Shown here: positions 60,823-64,000 of the stretch, one piece after another | How the letters are laid out: every line of letters starts with the position of its first letter | Position numbering within the stretch: the first letter of the stretch is position 1 | Source of the DNA: Streptosporangium sp040640155 | GTDB lineage: Bacteria > Actinomycetota > Actinomycetes > Streptosporangiales > Streptosporangiaceae | Direction: 5' to 3' | Length of the DNA stretch: 64,000 nucleotides | Assembly (NCBI RefSeq): GCF_040640155.1 | Contig: NZ_JBFABE010000014.1 | Span: forward strand, 62,001 to 126,000 | The notes under the pieces: model-generated | Told to the model about the DNA's origin: nothing | The model's input: the letters and a program-made list of their open reading frames with translations, nothing else | Database searches by the model: none | Translations under genes and position numbers: made by a program

Positions 60823-61650
60823 ATGACGGAAGTGTCGTTCGGGGGGAGTGCGGAGGAGATCTCTCTGAAGGAGGTCGGTCTGCGCTACGAGGTGGACGGC
60901 GAGATCGCGACGATCACGCTGGACCGGCCGGACAAGCGGAACGCTCAGACGTTCGCGACCTGGTCGGCCTTGGCTCATATCGGTGACGGCCTGCCGCAGC
61001 AGGTGAGGGTCGTCGTGATCAGAGGTGAGGGGCCGTCCTTCTCGGCAGGGATCGATCTGAGGATGTTCACCCCGGAGGGGGTTCCGGGGCAGGGGTCGTT
61101 CGCGTCCTCGGTGGCACACGGAGAGGCGAGGTTCGCCGACCGGGTGGCACAGGCCCAGCGGGGTTTCCTCTGGCTGAGGCGTCCCGACATCGTCTCGGTG
61201 GCAGCGGTTCAGGGCCACGCGATCGGTGCGGGGTTTCAGCTGGCGCTCGCCTGTGACCTGCGGGTCCTGGCGGACGACGCCAAGCTGTGCATGAAGGAGC
61301 CCGCCCTCGGGCTGGTCCCCGACCTGACCGGCACCAAGCCGCTGGTCGAGCTGGTGGGGCTGTCCAGGGCCATCGAGATCTGCCTGACCGCCCGTGTCGT
61401 GGGGGCACAGGAGGCAGCGCGGATCGGGCTGGCCGAGCTGGTCGTCGCGCCCGGGGAGCTGGACGAGGCCGTACGGGACCTGACGGCCGCGCTGCTGGCC
61501 ACGAACCGGGACGCCGCGACGGCGACCAAGCGGCTGCTCCAGGGCGCTTCGGGGCGCACCCTGGCCGAGCAGGCCGAGGCCGAGGGCCGCGAGCAGGCGG
61601 CGAGGATCAGGGCGCTCTTCGGGGAGGGGAGCGGGAAGGCCTCCGGATAG
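60823..61650 (+). CDS. Enoyl-CoA hydratase/isomerase family protein
   Basis: 275-residue crotonase-fold enzyme. Oxyanion-hole segments are FSAGIDLRMF and GHAIGAGFQLALACDLRV; the catalytic Glu corresponds to KEPALGLVPDLTGT. The second glutamate of true hydratases is not evident (DLTGTKPLVELVG), so an isomerase or another crotonase chemistry is possible. A GGGAGAAGAGGCG Shine-Dalgarno precedes the ATG. Followed, 111 bp later, by an ABC exporter on the same strand; no obvious shared role. Confidence 0.87.
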   Translation: MTEVSFGGSAEEISLKEVGLRYEVDGEIATITLDRPDKRNAQTFATWSALAHIGDGLPQQVRVVVIRGEGPSFSAGIDLRMFTPEGVPGQGSFASSVAHGEARFADRVAQAQRGFLWLRRPDIVSVAAVQGHAIGAGFQLALACDLRVLADDAKLCMKEPALGLVPDLTGTKPLVELVGLSRAIEICLTARVVGAQEAARIGLAELVVAPGELDEAVRDLTAALLATNRDAATATKRLLQGASGRTLAEQAEAEGREQAARIRALFGEGSGKASG

Positions 61651-61761
61651 GCCCCGGACCGGTACGGGAGATCCGTTCCCGCGGGTTCTCGGGTGTTCGC
61701 CCGGAGCTGACGGGGGAATGGGCGCGCCCTTCGCGGTGCTCGCATCGACGAAGGAGGCCGG

Positions 61762-63636
61762 ATGACGATGATGGGCGGGGGCTTCGGGCCCCAGATGATG
61801 CGCTCGCTGCGGCGCGACAGCTCGGTGACCAAGGAACGACTGGCGCCGGGCACGGTCCGGCGCATCGCCCGCTACGCCCGGCCCTTCTCCCGGCACATCG
61901 CCGCCTTCCTGGCGCTGGTCGTGGTCGGCTCGGTCATCGTGATCGCCAACCCGCTGCTGATGAAGGCGATCATCGACGACGGCATCGGCGCGAGGCGCAC
62001 CGGAGTCGTGATCGCCCTGGCGCTGGTCATCGCGGGCCTGGCGGTCGCCGACGCGGCGCTCACCCTGGCCCAGCGATGGTTCTCCTCGCGGATCGGCGAG
62101 GGACTGATCTACAACCTGCGCACCGAGGTCTTCGACCACGTCCAGCGGATGCCCGTGGCCTTCTTCACCCGCACCCAGACCGGCGCCCTGGTCTCCCGGC
62201 TCAACACCGACGTCATCGGCGCCCAGCGGGCCCTGACCAGCACGCTGTCGTCGGTCGTGGCCAACGTGGTCATGCTGGTGCTGGTCCTCGGCGCCATGCT
62301 GGTGCTCTCCTGGCAGATCACCGTGGTCGCCCTGGTGCTGCTGCCGGTCTTCATCCTGCCCGCCAAGTGGGTCGGCAGGAAGATGTCCGGCCTCACCCGC
62401 GAGCAGATGGAGCTCGACGCCGAGATGAGCTCCATGATGACCGAGCGGTTCAACGTCGCCGGCGCCATGGTCGCCAAGCTCTACGGCCGCCCGGCCGACG
62501 AGGCCTCCGCCTTCGCCGGGAAGGCCGGGCGGGTGCGCGACGTGGGCGTCACCGTCGGCATGTACGGCACGGTCTTCCGCGCCGCCCTCGGCCTGGTCGC
62601 CGCGCTGGCCACCGCGCTGGTCTACGGGGTGGGCGGCGTGCTGGCCGTCTCCGGGGCGTTCGAGCTGGGCACCCTGGTGGCGCTCGCCGCTCTCCTGATG
62701 CGCCTGTACGGGCCGCTGACGAGCCTGTCGAACGTGCACGTGGACGTGATGACCGCGCTGGTCAGCTTCGACCGGGTCTTCGAGGTGCTCGACCTGCGGC
62801 CCATGGTCGCCGACCGGCCTGGCGCCGGGCCGGTCCCGCCCGGCCCGGTCTCGATCGAGTTCGACGACGTCCGGTTCACCTACCCGTCGGCCTCGGAGGT
62901 GTCGCTGGCCTCGCTGGAGGCGGTGGCCCGCCCCGACACCGGGCCCGGCCACGAGGTGCTGAGCGGTGTCACCTTCACCGCCCGTCCCGGCGAGATGGTC
63001 GCCCTGGTCGGCCCCTCCGGCGCGGGCAAGACGACCATCACCGCCCTGGCCTCCCGGCTGTACGACGTCTCGGCCGGCGCGGTCCGCGTCAACGGCCTGG
63101 ACGTGCGCGAGGCCACCCTGGACTCGCTGCGCGACACCGTCGGGGTCGTCATGCAGGACGCCCACCTGTTCCACGACACGATCGGCGCCAACCTCCGCTA
63201 CGCCAGGCCCGGGGCGGGCGAGGAGGAGATCTGGGACGCGCTGCGGGCCGCCCAGATCGCCGACCTGGTCCTGGACCTGCCCGACGGGCTGGAGACCGTG
63301 GTGGGCGACCGGGGCCACCGGCTGTCGGGCGGGGAGAAGCAGCGGCTGGCGCTGGCCAGGCTGCTGCTCAAGGCCCCCCGCGTGGTCGTGCTGGACGAGG
63401 CCACCGCCCACCTGGACTCCGAGTCCGAGGCGGCCGTCCAGCAGGCCCTGAAGATCGCGCTGGCCGGGCGTACCTCGCTGGTCATCGCCCACCGGCTCTC
63501 CACGATCCGCGAGGCCGACCAGATCCTGGTGGTCCAGGACGGCAGGGTGGTCGAGCGGGGCCGCCACGAGGAGCTGCTGGCCCTGGGGTCGGTCTACGCC
63601 GAGCTCTACCGCACCCAGTTCAGCGAGGCCTCCTGA
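61762..63636 (+). CDS. Type-1 ABC exporter (fused membrane and ATPase domains)
   Basis: 624-residue half-transporter, probably a homodimeric exporter of drugs or lipids. Six membrane helices (about residues 50-335), with AFFTRTQTGALVSRLNTDV in the first intracellular loop. The ATPase has an insertion of about 25 residues, then Walker A GPSGAGKTT, Q-loop VMQDAHLFHDTI, signature LSGGEKQRLALARLLL, Walker B VVVLDEATAHLDSESE and H-loop IAHRLST. DEAT and the MsbA-like architecture are typical. Confidence 0.93.
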   Translation: MTMMGGGFGPQMMRSLRRDSSVTKERLAPGTVRRIARYARPFSRHIAAFLALVVVGSVIVIANPLLMKAIIDDGIGARRTGVVIALALVIAGLAVADAALTLAQRWFSSRIGEGLIYNLRTEVFDHVQRMPVAFFTRTQTGALVSRLNTDVIGAQRALTSTLSSVVANVVMLVLVLGAMLVLSWQITVVALVLLPVFILPAKWVGRKMSGLTREQMELDAEMSSMMTERFNVAGAMVAKLYGRPADEASAFAGKAGRVRDVGVTVGMYGTVFRAALGLVAALATALVYGVGGVLAVSGAFELGTLVALAALLMRLYGPLTSLSNVHVDVMTALVSFDRVFEVLDLRPMVADRPGAGPVPPGPVSIEFDDVRFTYPSASEVSLASLEAVARPDTGPGHEVLSGVTFTARPGEMVALVGPSGAGKTTITALASRLYDVSAGAVRVNGLDVREATLDSLRDTVGVVMQDAHLFHDTIGANLRYARPGAGEEEIWDALRAAQIADLVLDLPDGLETVVGDRGHRLSGGEKQRLALARLLLKAPRVVVLDEATAHLDSESEAAVQQALKIALAGRTSLVIAHRLSTIREADQILVVQDGRVVERGRHEELLALGSVYAELYRTQFSEAS

Positions 63637-63644
63637 GGGGTCGT

Positions 63645-63658
63645 TCCCGCCGGCGGGA
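63645..63658 (+). terminator. Palindromic hairpin after the ABC exporter
   Basis: TCCCGCCGGCGGGA, a perfect 14-bp palindrome eight bases after the stop codon, flanked by CGT/ACG. A short, tight terminator candidate without a T-run. Confidence 0.5.
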
Positions 63659-63718
63659 CGTCCCCGGAGGGCCGGCACCGATCCGAGTGGATCTTCAAGC
63701 GCCGATGGTGTAGATCAT

Positions 63719-64000
63719 GTGATCGTGGATGACCGCCTGAGACGTGATGACCTGACCGACGACGAGTGGGAGTCCCTGGCGCCGCTGCTGCCCGCTCACG
63801 CCCGGCAGGGAAACCGGTGGGCCGACCACCGCACGATCATCGACGGGGTGTTCTTCCGCACCAGGACCGGCTGTTCCTGGCGGCGACTGCCGGAGACGTA
63901 CGGGAAGTGGAAGACCGTCTACAACCGCCACCGCCGCTGGACGCTGGACGGCACCTGGGAGACGATCCTGAAGACCCTGCACGCCCGGGAAGCCCTCCCG
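63719..64000 (+). CDS. IS5-family transposase, 5' part only
   Basis: About 94 codons are present and the frame is open to the window end. The N-terminal DUF4096-type domain is recognisable: DDLTDDEWESLAPLLP, then NRWADHRTIIDGVFFRTRTG, CSWRRLPETYGKWKTVYNRH and RRWTLDGTWETIL. This is the first ORF of many two-frame IS5 elements (or the first half of a single-frame one). GTG at 63719 or 63725 may start it. The left inverted repeat probably lies near 63680-63710 but cannot be defined without the other end. Confidence 0.85.
   Translation, partial: MIVDDRLRRDDLTDDEWESLAPLLPAHARQGNRWADHRTIIDGVFFRTRTGCSWRRLPETYGKWKTVYNRHRRWTLDGTWETILKTLHAREALP

Noticed and set aside
60625..63678. 1,000-codon minus-strand frame opposite the enoyl-CoA hydratase and ABC exporter
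   Set aside because: Same kind of compositional shadow; the plus-strand proteins have complete motif sets.
63695..63982. Minus-strand frame opposite the terminal transposase
   Set aside because: The plus strand reads as a recognisable IS5-type N-terminal domain; the minus frame has no features.

Overview
The window is very G+C-rich DNA with G/C-ending codons, many GTG starts and dense 4-nt start/stop overlaps. It carries actinobacterial signatures: a sufR-B-D-Rieske-C-S-U-T operon, an acVLRF1 peptidyl-tRNA hydrolase, IdeR/DmdR-type iron boxes and a CebR-type box. A soil filamentous actinomycete, plausibly of the Streptosporangiaceae, fits best; this is inferred from gene content only.

Layout. 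1-4277 (minus): pentose-phosphate/glycolysis block pgi (cut by the window edge), tal, tkt. 4702-9156: heme O synthase ctaB, a PrsW-like membrane protease, a YdcF/SanA-like protein and heme A synthase ctaA. 9466-14721: a tightly overlapped operon for 4-hydroxyproline breakdown (three-subunit D-hydroxyproline dehydrogenase, a DapA-family deaminase, a proline-racemase-family epimerase). 14828-16323: a divergent SDR/TetR pair with two palindromic operators. 16521-22208: a branched-chain-amino-acid-type ABC importer (SBP, two permeases, two ATPases) and a FadR-type GntR regulator. 22321-28164: EamA exporter, GT-C glycosyltransferase, ABC-2 exporter pair, Bcr/CflA MFS pump. 28251-35972: SUF Fe-S assembly operon with an iron box at its head, split between sufU and sufT by a decayed IS200/IS605-type TnpB element. 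36388-38076: RGG-tailed DEAD-box helicase behind a hairpin-rich leader. 38246-39536: HxlR regulator and DUF899 protein. 39697-49177: LacI regulator, Opp-type ABC importer and GH2 beta-mannosidase, probably a manno-oligosaccharide system. 49335-50505: hisE-hisG. 50574-53998: ABC-2 exporter with two-component system. 54157-57676: siderophore-interacting protein under an iron box, an exported PLP-fold enzyme and a degenerate EAL-CBS protein. 57844-60689: acVLRF1, an ABC-F ATPase and a small HTH protein, suggesting a translation-quality-control neighbourhood. 60823-64000: enoyl-CoA hydratase, type-1 ABC exporter, and an IS5-type transposase cut by the window end.

The least ordinary signals are these. 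(i) Gaps inside the hydroxyproline, importer and SUF operons are bridged by small open frames overlapping both neighbours; one has a strong Shine-Dalgarno and encodes elastin-like pentapeptides. (ii) The DEAD-box leader buries the start codon in a hairpin. (iii) The TnpB remnant keeps all RuvC and zinc-finger residues but has lost its N-terminal half, and its transposon end supplies the sufU stop codon. (iv) The ABC-F gene has two low-G+C patches and a TTA codon. (v) Short tandem repeats recur at gene ends and in linkers. No tRNA, rRNA or CRISPR array was seen.
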